From positions 1 to 50,269 of the forward strand of contig JAQBGV010000125.1 of the NCBI GenBank assembly GCA_032128395.1: DNA of 50,269 nucleotides. The letters are read 5' to 3'. Below the pieces are notes generated by a model that was given only the letters and a program-made list of their open reading frames with translations, did not search any database and had not been told where the DNA came from. The stretch's first letter is position 1, and each line of letters opens with the position of its first letter. Both the position numbers and the translations under genes were made by a program. Below are positions 34,678 through 44,059 of the stretch, one piece after another. The stretch comes from JAQBGV01 sp032128395 (GTDB lineage: Bacteria > Planctomycetota > UBA8108 > UBA1146).

Positions 34678-36973
34678 CCCCTCCCTGGAGAGCTATCTCG
34701 ACAAGTACCTGCAGAGGAGCGAGTCCGGTGAGGAGGTTGATCTCGAGACGTTCCTCGTGAGCGCGCCATCGCCGCTTCGGGATGACCTCCGTCGCGAGCT
34801 CACCGCAGTGCTGAAGGTAAAGGAGGCGTTCGGCGAGCTGAAGGGGAGCGGCGCGGCGCGCCACCCGTCCGCGATCGAGGGGTTTCGCATCGACCACGAG
34901 CTCGGTCGGGGCGCCGTCGGCACCGTTTACGCTGCTGAGGATCTGACCCTCAGGCGGAACGTCGCCATCAAGGTGCTCTCCGGCGGCAGCGAGTCCACCC
35001 GTCCAGCAATTCTGGAAGAGGCGCGCAAGCTCGCTGCGATCGCGCACCCAAACATCGTCACGGTCTACTCCGTCATCGACTCACCGGTGCCGGCCATCGT
35101 GATGGAGTTGGTCGATGGCTACCCTCTCGACCGCACGGGGCTCGCCCTCACCCATCGCCAGAGAGCGCGACTGCTGCAGGGGATCGCATCGGCCCTCGCG
35201 GCCGCTCACGCTTCAGGGATCATCCACCGCGACCTGAAGCCGAAGAACATTCTGGTGACCCCGGAGCTCGTGCCGAAGGTGCTCGACTTCGGGCTCGCCT
35301 TCGGGAGATCGCAGGGGGAGTCCCTGGCACGCGGGCGATTCGAGGGCACGCCTCTCTACGCCTCGCCCGAGCAGATTCGAGGAGAGGCGATCGGGCCTCG
35401 TTCCGATGTTTTCTCGTTCGGTTGCCTCGCTTACCAGCTCCTGTGCGGACGAGTGCCGTTCGAGGCGGACGCGGTGAGCGAGGTGTTCAGCCGAATCCTC
35501 GAGGAGGACCCGCCATTTCCGCGCAGCGTAGACCGTTCGGTTCCCGAAGAGCTCCAGACGATCGTCCTCGCCTGCCTCGCGAAAGAGCGCTCTCTTCGCC
35601 CGAGCGCGGCGGAAGTCTGCGATGAGCTCGGCCGCTACCTCAGCGGCGAGCCACTGCGAATTCGACCTCAGATCTACAGTGACGCGCTGCAGCGACACTT
35701 GAGTAAACATTCGGAGCTCATCGACGAGTGGCACGATCACGGGATCATCGCGCGCACCGACCGCGATCAGCTGTGCGGTGTCTACCGTCGGCTCCTCAGC
35801 GATGAGGATCACTGGGTGTTCGATGCCCGCCGACTCTCGGTGCTGCAGCTCCTCCTCTATTCATCCACGTGGCTCGTCTTCGTCGCATCGAGCCTCCTCG
35901 TGTGGTTCATCCGCGAGGATCTCGACTCCCTCTGGCGCTGGTCGATCCCCGCCGGAGAGAGTCTCGCGCTCCTCGCCATCGGCATCGCGGCGCACCGGCG
36001 AAACGATGCACTCGCCGCTGGCGCGTTCCTCTCTGCGGCTGTCCTCGCTACAGTTCCCAGCGCCCTTTCTCTGCTGAGTGAGATGGGTTTGTTCTCATCA
36101 CGGCCGGATGACATCACCCAGCTCATGATCGAGCCCTACTCCAACGCGCAGGTTTTGACCTCATGCGCTCTCGCCCTCGGCATTTCCATCTTTGCGCTCG
36201 CCCGTTTACGTCTGACCGGGTTCGCCTGGACCACCGCCTTCTTGGCGACCGGAAGCTACCTGTCTCTCCTCACGCTCTTCGACTGGCTCGGGAAGGACCC
36301 GGAAATCCAGGCGGTGATGGCGCTGCCCCTGGTCGCGCTCATCTTCCTGGGGCTCGAGTTCGAGCGACGACGCTTCATCCGTTGGGCCCTTCCCTTCGAG
36401 GCCGTGGCATTCGTGGCTCTCATCCTCGGGCTCGATGTGATGGCGATGCGCGGGCCCACCCTCGACATGATCGGAGTACCGGAGACCCCGTTCTTCGACG
36501 AAGATCGACTGCTCACGCTGTCGCTAGTGCTCAACGGATTGGTCTTCGCCGCTCTGATGTTCGCCTCAGAGACCGCGCGAAGCCTCGACCTCCGCCGCGG
36601 CAGTGCTTGGCTCGAAGCGCTCGTACCGCTGCACATCCTCAGCGCTCTCTTCATCAGTGCCCAGAATCACCGTATCGATGAAGATGAGCTCCCAGTGGCA
36701 AATTTTCTCGGCTGGGATGTCACGATGTACTGGGTCGCCGTCGCACTCTTGCTCGTGCTGAGTCCGATCCGGTCCCGACGTCGTTTCTTCCTGAGCGGAT
36801 TGGTCGGTTTGGCAGCCGGAAGCTACCTGCTCATCGATCTCGAGCTGGTCGCGCAGGTACCCTTCATCATCACGATCGGCCTGGTGGGATTGGGCGCCGC
36901 CGCGGCGAGCTACACGTGGATCAATCTGAGAAGCCAGGGGAACGCCAGCGTGAAGAGCCAAGGGGAGGCATGA
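34670..36973 (+). CDS. Ser/Thr protein kinase with polytopic membrane tail
   Basis: 767 residues. The kinase domain covers about 72-335: LGRGAVGTVY (glycine loop), VAIKVL (Lys101), IIHRDLKPKNIL (catalytic Asp188, Asn193), DFG at 206-208 and GTPLYASPEQIRG. A short helical region (HSELIDEWHDHGIIARTDRD) like DUF2157 follows. Residues about 390-760 form roughly twelve membrane helices, far more than the single anchor of most PknB-like kinases. Residues 1-60 resemble the N-terminal leader often seen in planctomycete kinases. The gene overlaps the ECF sigma gene and the following small gene. Confidence 0.9.
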   Translation: MTDPSLESYLDKYLQRSESGEEVDLETFLVSAPSPLRDDLRRELTAVLKVKEAFGELKGSGAARHPSAIEGFRIDHELGRGAVGTVYAAEDLTLRRNVAIKVLSGGSESTRPAILEEARKLAAIAHPNIVTVYSVIDSPVPAIVMELVDGYPLDRTGLALTHRQRARLLQGIASALAAAHASGIIHRDLKPKNILVTPELVPKVLDFGLAFGRSQGESLARGRFEGTPLYASPEQIRGEAIGPRSDVFSFGCLAYQLLCGRVPFEADAVSEVFSRILEEDPPFPRSVDRSVPEELQTIVLACLAKERSLRPSAAEVCDELGRYLSGEPLRIRPQIYSDALQRHLSKHSELIDEWHDHGIIARTDRDQLCGVYRRLLSDEDHWVFDARRLSVLQLLLYSSTWLVFVASSLLVWFIREDLDSLWRWSIPAGESLALLAIGIAAHRRNDALAAGAFLSAAVLATVPSALSLLSEMGLFSSRPDDITQLMIEPYSNAQVLTSCALALGISIFALARLRLTGFAWTTAFLATGSYLSLLTLFDWLGKDPEIQAVMALPLVALIFLGLEFERRRFIRWALPFEAVAFVALILGLDVMAMRGPTLDMIGVPETPFFDEDRLLTLSLVLNGLVFAALMFASETARSLDLRRGSAWLEALVPLHILSALFISAQNHRIDEDELPVANFLGWDVTMYWVAVALLLVLSPIRSRRRFFLSGLVGLAAGSYLLIDLELVAQVPFIITIGLVGLGAAAASYTWINLRSQGNASVKSQGEA

Positions 36974-37473
36974 GCACGGTGCGACTACGCCTGACGCTGT
37001 TCTCGATTGTGACTCTGCTACTGTTGCCCGGGGTCTACTTCGCCTGGCCTGTCATGTTCGAGCAGTACCTTCACTACGCAAAGAAGCCGGAACCCGATTA
37101 CTTTCTTGGCCAACCGGCGAGAGCCTCGCGGTACGACGACGAGCGACCGATTCCTACGGCGTTGTCTCACGCGCGCAGGCACGGGTTTTCAGCTTCTGCC
37201 ATCGAACGGGGCGCAGTGACTGTAGCAGCGGCCGTCCCCCCTGACGCCACGGTGACCCGAGTCGATCCCATGACTCTGTCGCCCATCCGCACCAGTCCAG
37301 AGTACGCCGAAGTTGACCTTCGAATTCACGAGATCGTGCGTGCGTGGCTCCCCAAGAGCGATGCGCCCTACTACTTCGAGATCTCACTCGCCCAAGATGG
37401 ATATGCAGTGGTTCGTGTGCGCAAGGAGGGCTTCGACGCTGAATTTCGGGTCGATCTTTCCTTGCACCAGTAG
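36970..37473 (+). CDS. Small membrane-anchored protein coupled to the kinase (GDYXXLXY-like)
   Basis: 167 residues. ATG 36970 overlaps the kinase stop (ATGA). One membrane helix (LTLFSIVTLLLLPGVYFAW) leads into a periplasmic domain of about 140 residues that ends in a beta-rich stretch (YYFEISLAQDGYAVVRVRKE). The position directly after the DUF2157-type kinase suggests a partner, since GDYXXLXY-domain proteins commonly accompany DUF2157 membrane proteins; the family match is weak. It is the last gene of the sigma-kinase unit. Lower GC in places than its neighbours. Confidence 0.7.
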   Translation: MSTVRLRLTLFSIVTLLLLPGVYFAWPVMFEQYLHYAKKPEPDYFLGQPARASRYDDERPIPTALSHARRHGFSASAIERGAVTVAAAVPPDATVTRVDPMTLSPIRTSPEYAEVDLRIHEIVRAWLPKSDAPYYFEISLAQDGYAVVRVRKEGFDAEFRVDLSLHQ

Positions 37474-37684
37474 CATGCTGAATTGAGCCGATCCCCGCGG
37501 TAGGTCAGCCCCCTGACCCAGTTTCTCGACCCTTGAGTTCCTTACGCTGGCCGAGCTAGGTTCCGGCGGTCCCGAATCTGCCGACCGTTCGTCCTGAAGA
37601 GGCATCACGCTCGATCTCCAGTGACGGTTGGCGACTCCGCGACCTGGGCAATCCCTGGGCAATCACTGCTCCCCGATGCAAAGA

Positions 37685-37712
37685 CCCCCGCAAGTCGGCT
37701 GACTCACGGGGG
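37685..37712 (-). terminator. Rho-independent terminator of tRNA-Ala
   Basis: CCCCCG and CGGGGG (37685-37690 and 37707-37712) form a 6-bp GC stem around a 16-base loop. On the minus strand it is followed by TCTTTG and lies just after the tRNA-Ala 3' end, the expected place for termination. Confidence 0.65.
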
Positions 37713-37719
37713 TTGATCT

Positions 37720-37795
<76 letters not shown>

Positions 37796-37964
37796 AGGTT
37801 TTTCTTCTTGTGCGGTTTCGGACGCCTGCCGATCTCTTGGCGGGTAGCGGGCTTGGGACTTACGGTGCACTGAGACCAGGCGATGCTTATAGTCGCTCCA
37901 CCCCGCTCCGGCAACAGAATCCCCGGTGCGCTCGGGCCCCCTGCGAGAGACTGTGGAGAGAGCC

Positions 37965-39101
37965 GTGTCCCCACTCCGGATCCAGGTCCTCGAGCCGTAC
38001 GCCGCGGTCTCGCACCAGCTGCTGTGGGACGGGCTCGCGGAACATGGGCGACACGCGGTCTCGATCGCATCACTCGCACCTCGTCTCTGGAAGTTTCGGA
38101 TGCGCACGGCGAGTTTTCACTTCGCCCGGGTGCTCTCCGAACGCGCAGCCCAGGGGGAGAGCCCTCCGGATCTCTTCGTCTGCTCGGAGTACCTCTCGGT
38201 CGCGGAGTTCCTCCCGCTCCTTCCACCGCGGTGGCGCGACGTTCCGGTCGTCGTCGACTTCCACGAGAACCAACTCACCTATCCGCTTCGCGATGGGGAG
38301 ACGCGTGACCTACATTTCGCCTTCAGTCATCTGCACGCGGGTGTCGTCGCTCGGCGGGTCGTCTTCCACTCGGAGTTCCATCGCAGTCAGTTTCTCGGTG
38401 CATTGCCAGGTTTGATCCGGCCGGTCCCCGATGTCGATCTTCGCGAGCTGCCCGACCGGATCGCTTCACGCTCGGTCGTACTTCCGCTCGGAACCGAAGT
38501 GGCCGCCTCCATGCCGGGCGCGGAGCCGATCGACGTCCCGACGATTCTGTGGAGCCATCGGTGGGAGTTCGACAAGGCGCCCGATCGATTCCTCGATGCG
38601 ATCGAAAGACTTCGGTCGGAGGGGGAGCGGTTCCGGGTTCGGTTGCTCGGGCAGCGATTCCGAGAGGTACCTCCGGAACTCGTCGCGCTTCGAGAACTCC
38701 TCGGGGATGACCTGATCGGGGACGAGTACATCCCATCCCGCTCTGCGTATCTCGATGCAGTGCGGTCGGCGGATATCGTCGTCTCGACCTCGCGCCACGA
38801 GTTCTTCGGGCTGTCGATGCTCGAGGCGATTCGGTCGGGGCTCCTGCCGGTGCTTCCCGATGACCTCTCCTACCCCGAGCTTCTCCCCGACGAGGCGCAC
38901 ATCCGGCCGTTCCTCTACCCGCGCGCCGAAGGACTCGCCCCCGCCCTCGCAGAAGCACTGTCCACGGTGCGGTCGGGAGCCGAGCAAGAGCTGCGCCGGA
39001 CCATCGTTCGTTCCAGCGATCGGTTTTCGTGGGAGAGGATCGCGCCCCGTTACGACGCGCTGTTCGACGAGGTCGCGGCCGAGGTTGGCGGGAGGCGCTG
39101 A
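37965..39101 (+). CDS. tRNA-queuosine alpha-mannosyltransferase-like glycosyltransferase (DUF3524)
   Basis: 378 residues. The N-terminus MSPLRIQVLEPYAAVSHQLL matches the QTMAN N-terminal domain (PF12038, formerly DUF3524), continued by PRLWKFRMRTASFHFA and VVVDFHENQLTYPL. A GT-B C-terminal domain follows with ILWSHRWEFDKAPDRFLDAI, SRHEFFGLSMLEAIRSGLLP and a donor-site Glu. The human homologue (GTDC1/QTMAN) mannosylates queuosine in tRNA-Asp. GTG 37965 has GGAGAG just upstream and starts directly at the domain, so it is preferred to GTG 37926. Converges on lpxD with two bases between. Whether the bacterial enzyme acts on tRNA is not known from the sequence. Confidence 0.85.
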   Translation: MSPLRIQVLEPYAAVSHQLLWDGLAEHGRHAVSIASLAPRLWKFRMRTASFHFARVLSERAAQGESPPDLFVCSEYLSVAEFLPLLPPRWRDVPVVVDFHENQLTYPLRDGETRDLHFAFSHLHAGVVARRVVFHSEFHRSQFLGALPGLIRPVPDVDLRELPDRIASRSVVLPLGTEVAASMPGAEPIDVPTILWSHRWEFDKAPDRFLDAIERLRSEGERFRVRLLGQRFREVPPELVALRELLGDDLIGDEYIPSRSAYLDAVRSADIVVSTSRHEFFGLSMLEAIRSGLLPVLPDDLSYPELLPDEAHIRPFLYPRAEGLAPALAEALSTVRSGAEQELRRTIVRSSDRFSWERIAPRYDALFDEVAAEVGGRR

Positions 39102-39103
39102 GG

Positions 39104-40171
39104 CTATCGCACCTGTTTTTCCTTGGGCTCGTCCTCGGACTCGTCGCGGGGGAGTGCCGCTTCGATCCGGCGCGCGAGCTCTTCGAGCCGACGTCGGAAC
39201 TCCGGGAGTTGAAAGATAAGGACATAGGCGCGCCGCGCGATTCGTACGTCGGTCGCGGGGAACCCCATCACTTCGAGCCCCTCGGCGATGTCGCTGCACA
39301 CCCCGGCCTGGCCCGCGGTACGCGCCCGCGCGCCGATCGTCAGATGACCGGCGACGCCGGTCTGACCGCCGAGCATCGCCTGAGCGCCCACCCGCGTCGA
39401 ACCGGCGATCCCGACCTGCGCCGCGATGATCACGCCTGGTCCGATCTCGCAGTTGTGGGCGATCTGCACGAGATTGTCGATCTTCGCTCCGTCGTGGATG
39501 ACGGTGTCGCCGAGGACTCCTCTGTCGATCGTCGTATTCGCGCCGATCTCGACCTGTGCTCCGATCTCGACGCCACCGACGTGCGGAATCTTCTCTGCAC
39601 CGTCCGCGGTGGGAACGAAGCCGAACCCGTCGCTCCCGATGACCGCGCCCGCGTGGATCGTGGTCCCCTCCCCGATGCGAGTCTCGGGATAGATCGTGAT
39701 GTTCGGATGCAGGTGCACGCCATCTGCGATCTGACACCGCGCGACGACGACGACTCCCGCATCGATGCGGACCCCGCGACCGATCTCGACCTCCGGACCG
39801 ATCACCGCACGCGGACCGACGACGGAGCCCTCCCCGATCCGAGCGCTCGGGTCGATGCTCGCACTCGCGTCGATCCCTTGCCAGGGCGCGGGAGGAGCGG
39901 GGTGGAGAATTCCGATCGCGAGGGCGAACCCGAGGTGGGGATGGGGATGACGGAGCAGGGTTGCCTCTGCGGGGAGCCCGTCCCGAGCGCGCTTCCGGCC
40001 GATGAGCAACACTCCGGCCCGGAGCGATTTCGGCGGGTGGCGTTCATCCGCGAGATAGGCGAGATCATCCGGCCCGGCGAGTTCGGGGGGTTGGATCGCC
40101 CCGATCGCTCGCTCTGGGTCTCCCTCGACTTCGGCTCCGAGTCGATCGGCGAGTTCTCCCGCGGTGATCAC
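39104..40171 (-). CDS. lpxD: UDP-3-O-acylglucosamine N-acyltransferase
   Basis: 355 residues. A uridine-binding N-terminal domain (TAGELADRLGAEVEG to about 95) precedes a left-handed beta helix of hexapeptide repeats (IGEGSVVGPRAVIGPEVEIG) with the catalytic NLVQIAHNCEIG (His239) and the HVGGVEIGAQVEIGANTTID signature. A C-terminal helical bundle ends it. LpxD adds the second acyl chain in lipid A synthesis at the membrane. GTG 40171 has GGAGG seven bases upstream and starts the domain; the longer frame is rejected. It follows the DUF1573 gene on the same strand. Confidence 0.95.
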   Translation of the reverse strand: MITAGELADRLGAEVEGDPERAIGAIQPPELAGPDDLAYLADERHPPKSLRAGVLLIGRKRARDGLPAEATLLRHPHPHLGFALAIGILHPAPPAPWQGIDASASIDPSARIGEGSVVGPRAVIGPEVEIGRGVRIDAGVVVVARCQIADGVHLHPNITIYPETRIGEGTTIHAGAVIGSDGFGFVPTADGAEKIPHVGGVEIGAQVEIGANTTIDRGVLGDTVIHDGAKIDNLVQIAHNCEIGPGVIIAAQVGIAGSTRVGAQAMLGGQTGVAGHLTIGARARTAGQAGVCSDIAEGLEVMGFPATDVRIARRAYVLIFQLPEFRRRLEELARRIEAALPRDESEDEPKEKQVR

Positions 40172-40265
40172 TGGCGTTCCTCCCTGGGGTGCGAAGTTCT
40201 CTGCTCCCGAGCGAACGGCCCGGCCAGGTAGGTAACGGGGCGAGCGGGACGGCGTCAACCCAGGA

Positions 40266-41273
40266 CTACTGGAGATGTCCGAAGACGGTGATCTCGAGCT
40301 TCAGTTTGTCCGGGTGATCGGTGTCGACGACCAGAGTCCCTCCGAAGCCTCCTTGCGCCCCTTGTTCCGGATCGAGGGTCAGGATCAGAGTCCATCCCCC
40401 CCCTTCGCGGGCCACCTTCTCGACCCTCGGGGAGATCGCGAGGGAGGCGGTTCGCGGGATGTACCGGATCGCCTCGATCTGGAACGGGAGGTCGTCGACG
40501 GGGATCAGGTCGATCCGCTCGACGTGATCTTCCGGAGTCTTCACGACGTTGAAGTTCACCTGGGGGGGATCGAGCCGGATCCCTCGATAGACGGTGCCGC
40601 GGATCGGGACGACGACCAGCCGACCGTTCACCTGCGCGGTCAGTTCCGCCTGGATCCGACCCTCGGGGTGTTCGGGTGCGATCCCGACCTCGATCCGGAC
40701 GCGCTCGCGACCCGGCTCGAGGATCTTTGCGGTCACATGCTCCGAGTTCCCGATCGCGACCTGCGTCACCTCGGGGGGTGGTCCCTTGGGAGTGACGGAG
40801 CGAATCTCGTAGACCACCGTCGGGATCGCTCCACCGCCGCCGACCACGCCATCGAGAACGATCTCGAGCTGGTCGGTCCGGATCCCGGGATGGAAGTTCG
40901 CGAGGAGGTGAACGGTGAGTGGATCGCGCCGCCCCTGGATCACCACATCGATCTGCTTGTGAAAGTTCCCGAACCCTCGACCGAAGGAGACGTCCGCAAA
41001 ACCATCCCTGCCCGCTCCGGCGGCGATCGGTGAACGATCGAACTGGACGGAGATACAGGAGCAGCTCGGGTGCACGTTCGTGATGACGAGGGGCTCCGGG
41101 CCCGGATTGTGGACGCGGAAGACGACGCGTTTCTGTTCCCGATGCCCGACGGTCCCGATCTGAACCATCGTCGGCTCGATCGTCGGCTCCGCTGCATCTG
41201 CGCGCGCGGCGGGGATCGTAGCCAGAAGAATGGCGGTGATGAGAACTGGGAGTGGGTGCGCTGCGTGACGCAT
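40266..41273 (-). CDS. Exported DUF1573-type Ig-like protein
   Basis: 335 residues from ATG 41273. A signal peptide (LPVLITAILLATIPAARADA) is followed by an N-terminal DUF1573 domain: GTVGHREQKRVVFRVHNPGP, EPLVITNVHPSCSCISVQFD with the CSC pair, FADVSFGRGFGNFHKQIDVV. Two further Ig-like beta domains follow, with EPGRERVRIEVGIAPEHPEG and GGTLVVDTDHPDKLKLEITV. DUF1573 proteins are periplasmic or surface proteins of unclear role that are abundant in Planctomycetota and Bacteroidota. It lies 94 bases before lpxD, possibly on the same transcript. Confidence 0.88.
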   Translation of the reverse strand: MRHAAHPLPVLITAILLATIPAARADAAEPTIEPTMVQIGTVGHREQKRVVFRVHNPGPEPLVITNVHPSCSCISVQFDRSPIAAGAGRDGFADVSFGRGFGNFHKQIDVVIQGRRDPLTVHLLANFHPGIRTDQLEIVLDGVVGGGGAIPTVVYEIRSVTPKGPPPEVTQVAIGNSEHVTAKILEPGRERVRIEVGIAPEHPEGRIQAELTAQVNGRLVVVPIRGTVYRGIRLDPPQVNFNVVKTPEDHVERIDLIPVDDLPFQIEAIRYIPRTASLAISPRVEKVAREGGGWTLILTLDPEQGAQGGFGGTLVVDTDHPDKLKLEITVFGHLQ

Positions 41274-41397
41274 CGAACGGTGTCCTCTCACTGGGGGCTC
41301 CACAGGGTAACGGAAGGGATCCTGGAACCGAGAGGTCTCGCGGGACGGCGGGCGATCGGAAGGGCGGGAGGAGAACTGCCGGCGGGGCTCGAGGGGA

Positions 41398-41874
41398 TCA
41401 GGGACCTTGGCGGATCGCCAGGGGGATCACCTCTTGCTTGAGGTAGGCGAGCATGGTGCGGAAGCGCTCCTCGAGTACCTCCTTCAGCTCGCTCGATCCG
41501 ATGACCGCCGCGACCGAGACACCGCTGCCGGTCTCTCCGGTCTGAATCCGCTTCTCGATCTCGCCGCGGAGGCGTTTGACGAGCCCCGGCAGGACCCCCT
41601 GGAACGCGTCCTCGAGCTGCTTGCGGATCTCGCTCTGAAATGCCGGCAGGGAGCAGATCTGCGGGGCGATCGCCAGGATCTGCTGGGGATCGACCGGCGC
41701 TGCTCCGCCGCCGCCAGTTGGGAGAGATGCGAGCCGCTCCTCCATGGTCGCCCGGACCTCGGCCACCGCTCCGGCGACCGCGTCGTCGACGGCGACGCTG
41801 ACTTCCTGGCGCACGAGAGCTCGCAGAGCCTCGACGAGAGCTCCGGTCGCGGCAGGGGAGTCGGTCGTGGACAT
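41398..41874 (-). CDS. Unknown helical cytoplasmic protein
   Basis: 158 residues from ATG 41874 (GAAAGG about nine bases upstream; an ATG three codons earlier is adjacent to AAAGG and less likely). No signal peptide or membrane helix. Largely alpha-helical, with LVEALRALVRQEVSVAVDDA, a Gly/Ala linker (LPTGGGGAAPVDP), LEDAFQGVLPGLVKRLRGEI and ELKEVLEERFRTMLAYLKQE. This resembles an oligomerising coiled-coil protein. Not recognised. It precedes the DUF1573 gene on the same strand with 124 bases between. Confidence 0.65.
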   Translation of the reverse strand: MSTTDSPAATGALVEALRALVRQEVSVAVDDAVAGAVAEVRATMEERLASLPTGGGGAAPVDPQQILAIAPQICSLPAFQSEIRKQLEDAFQGVLPGLVKRLRGEIEKRIQTGETGSGVSVAAVIGSSELKEVLEERFRTMLAYLKQEVIPLAIRQGP

Positions 41875-41967
41875 CGTCGGCATCCTTTCGAGGTACCCCC
41901 AAGAGTAGCCCGCTCCACCGCAGTCCGGCAAATCGCGGACCGGGGGGTTTTGCCCTCGAGTGGTACG

Positions 41968-43182
41968 ATGGGGACCCTCTCAGCTCCAGCGCACCCTGTG
42001 GAAGCCGATCTCGTGACCTGGTGCCTTCTCCTGATCATCGCTCTCGGTACCTTTCCGATGCCCCCCGCGGATCCGCCCCCGGGGGTCGATGGAGAGACCG
42101 CGTCCGCGTTCGCCGATCTCGACCACCCCGACTGGCGGCAGCGGGAAGCGGTCACCGTCTGGCTCGTCCAGCACGCCGATCGCTGGGCGCGGCGGGTCCC
42201 GAACGATTGGGCCCCGCGGAGCGCCGAGGCACGATGGCGGTGGGAGCGGGTACGCGGTCTGGTCTCCCAGCTCGAGGCCCTCCCCTCTACCCTGAACTCA
42301 CGCGCCGATCTGCGCGGAAAGGGACGGCTGGCCCAGCTCCGCGAGGAGACCGGGAGCGCCTTCCTCGACGCCCTAGAGCGGTGTCTTCAGAACCCCGAGT
42401 CACGGGTCCGGAGTCAAGCGCTCGATCTTCTCGGTGAGACCCTCGCGGGCCGAGTGCGGCTCGAAGATCTCTCGCTCGGGGACGATCCCTCGCCGCGAGT
42501 TCGCGAGTGTCTCTACGAGATCGCACGCCGACACGACCGGGAGTGGGCTCTCGGCCTCCTCGTCGAGGCGCTCTCCCGCGATGAATCGAATGTTCTCGTC
42601 TCGGCGGTTGCCGAGGGGGCGAAACGTCTCGGAGATCCGCGTCTTCTCCCGGCGCTGCGGAAGCGGTTCCGCGAGAGCTCCGCGACCCATCCGGACGTCG
42701 TGATCGCGCTCGCCGCGTTCGGTCGCCCCGAGGATGCCGACGCGGTCGATTGGCTCCTCCGCTCCCCCGAGTATCGCCATGCGAGTCTTGCCCTCGACGC
42801 CCTCGGCGCCGCACAGGTCCGATTTCATTCCGAGGCGATCTCGGGGCTGCTCTCATCCGTGCACTGGGACCTCAGGGTTCGAGCCTTGCGGCGACTCGAG
42901 GAGGAGGAGCGGCAGACGGTCCCCTATCGACTCCTTCCCCTCCTCGAGCAAACCGATGAAGAGGTCTATCTCTTCGCGGTCGAGAATCTGGTGCGCCTCG
43001 GTGGGGAGGACTTCATCGGCGATATCGAGATCTCTCTCCGCCGGTTTCCTCCCGCCAGCCGCCCCTTCGTGATCACGGTGGATTCCGGTCGGCTCCTTCC
43101 TCGCCCCGTTCCCTTCCTCGAGCGCGGCCTCCCCGTCAGGGCGATCACCCCCGGGATCGAGTCCCCAGACGCGCCTCGGTAG
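41968..43182 (+). CDS. HEAT-repeat protein
   Basis: 404 residues. A hydrophobic start (LVTWCLLLIIALGTFPM) suggests a signal peptide or anchor. From about 60 on the protein is built of HEAT-like helix pairs: RVRSQALDLLGETLAGRVRL, RVRECLYEIARRHDREWALG, NVLVSAVAEGAKRLGDPRLL and EVYLFAVENLVRLGGEDFIG. The arrangement is an adaptor superhelix. It resembles the HEAT part of the VWA gene at 17174 but has no second domain. ATG 41968 is chosen as the first ATG of the unique frame; an internal GTG is possible. Function unknown. Confidence 0.75.
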   Translation: MGTLSAPAHPVEADLVTWCLLLIIALGTFPMPPADPPPGVDGETASAFADLDHPDWRQREAVTVWLVQHADRWARRVPNDWAPRSAEARWRWERVRGLVSQLEALPSTLNSRADLRGKGRLAQLREETGSAFLDALERCLQNPESRVRSQALDLLGETLAGRVRLEDLSLGDDPSPRVRECLYEIARRHDREWALGLLVEALSRDESNVLVSAVAEGAKRLGDPRLLPALRKRFRESSATHPDVVIALAAFGRPEDADAVDWLLRSPEYRHASLALDALGAAQVRFHSEAISGLLSSVHWDLRVRALRRLEEEERQTVPYRLLPLLEQTDEEVYLFAVENLVRLGGEDFIGDIEISLRRFPPASRPFVITVDSGRLLPRPVPFLERGLPVRAITPGIESPDAPR

Positions 43183-43229
43183 CCCCCCCCTGATCCGTGC
43201 TACTCTCCCCGCCCGGTGAGGAGGCGAGG

Positions 43230-43892
43230 ATGGAGCAGGTCTTCGGAGTCCCGCGATCGGTCCTCGAGTCCGAATTCGGGGTGTTCCAGGGGTTTCTGCC
43301 GGCAGCAGGGGTACTTCTGGATGTCGTGCAGAGGCTCGAAGGTTCGGGCGAGTTCCGTCTGCGGAGTGATGTCGAGGAGGATCGATGCTGGCAACAGCTG
43401 ATCCCCTACGTCGCCCTGACCTGCCGGGGACGCGTCCTCCTCCTCGAGCGACTCGCCACGCAGGCAGAGCGGCGCCTCCATCATCTCCTTTCGATCGGGG
43501 TGGGTGGGCACATCAATCCGGAGCCCGAGGGCCCCGATCCGCTGGTGGTCCGTGGCCTTCGCCGCGAGGTCGAGGAGGAGATGGAGATCGATCTGCGCTC
43601 CTCTCGCCGACCGGGAGAGCTCCCGGAACTCCTCGGATTCATCCGCGATGACTCGAACGATGTCGGACGCGTCCATTTCGGGATCGCATGCCGCCTCGAG
43701 ATCCCCGCACCGGTCGAGGTCCGGGAGCGGGATCGCATGCTCGGTCGCTGGATCTCGGCGGAAGAGCTCGGAGTCCACGAGGAGCGGATGGAGGGTTGGT
43801 CGCAGATTCTGTGGCCGGTGGTGCGGGATGTCGTTGCCCGAGAGACGGAACTCGGCGTGCGTGGCAACGCGGGAGCGCTCCCGATCGATTGA
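43230..43892 (+). CDS. NUDIX hydrolase family protein
   Basis: 220 residues. NUDIX box SIGVGGHINPEPEGPDPLVV then RGLRREVEEEMEI, with the REVEEEM core for metal binding. The core differs slightly from GX5EX7REUXEEXGU in the spacing near the first Gly. The flanks, ALTCRGRVLLLERLATQAER and IACRLEIPAPVEVRERDRML, are typical of phosphohydrolases that clear nucleotide-type substrates. GAGGAGG lies five bases before ATG 43230; the upstream frame is rejected. Next to tRNA-Gln. Confidence 0.85.
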   Translation: MEQVFGVPRSVLESEFGVFQGFLPAAGVLLDVVQRLEGSGEFRLRSDVEEDRCWQQLIPYVALTCRGRVLLLERLATQAERRLHHLLSIGVGGHINPEPEGPDPLVVRGLRREVEEEMEIDLRSSRRPGELPELLGFIRDDSNDVGRVHFGIACRLEIPAPVEVRERDRMLGRWISAEELGVHEERMEGWSQILWPVVRDVVARETELGVRGNAGALPID

Positions 43893-43948
43893 CCGCCGGA
43901 GAGGCGTGTGGATAGAATCCGCACCCGAGTTCATGCCGGATCACCTGC

Positions 43949-44023
43949 TACCCGGTGGTGTAATTGGCAACACAACAGGTTTTGGTCCTGTCGTTCGAGG
44001 TTCGAGTCCTCGCCGGGTAGCCA
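43949..44023 (+). tRNA. tRNA-Gln (anticodon TTG)
   Basis: Acceptor TACCCGG/CCGGGTA with discriminator G and encoded CCA. D arm GTGTAATTGGCAACAC, anticodon stem ACAGG/CCTGT with loop TTTTGGT giving TTG (codon CAA), T arm CGAGG-TTCGAGT-CCTCG. Typical bacterial tRNA-Gln in sequence. It is 36 bases before glmU. Confidence 0.95.
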
Positions 44024-44059
44024 TTCTCTGACCCCCTCGTCCCGTGCACGGGAGCTTCG

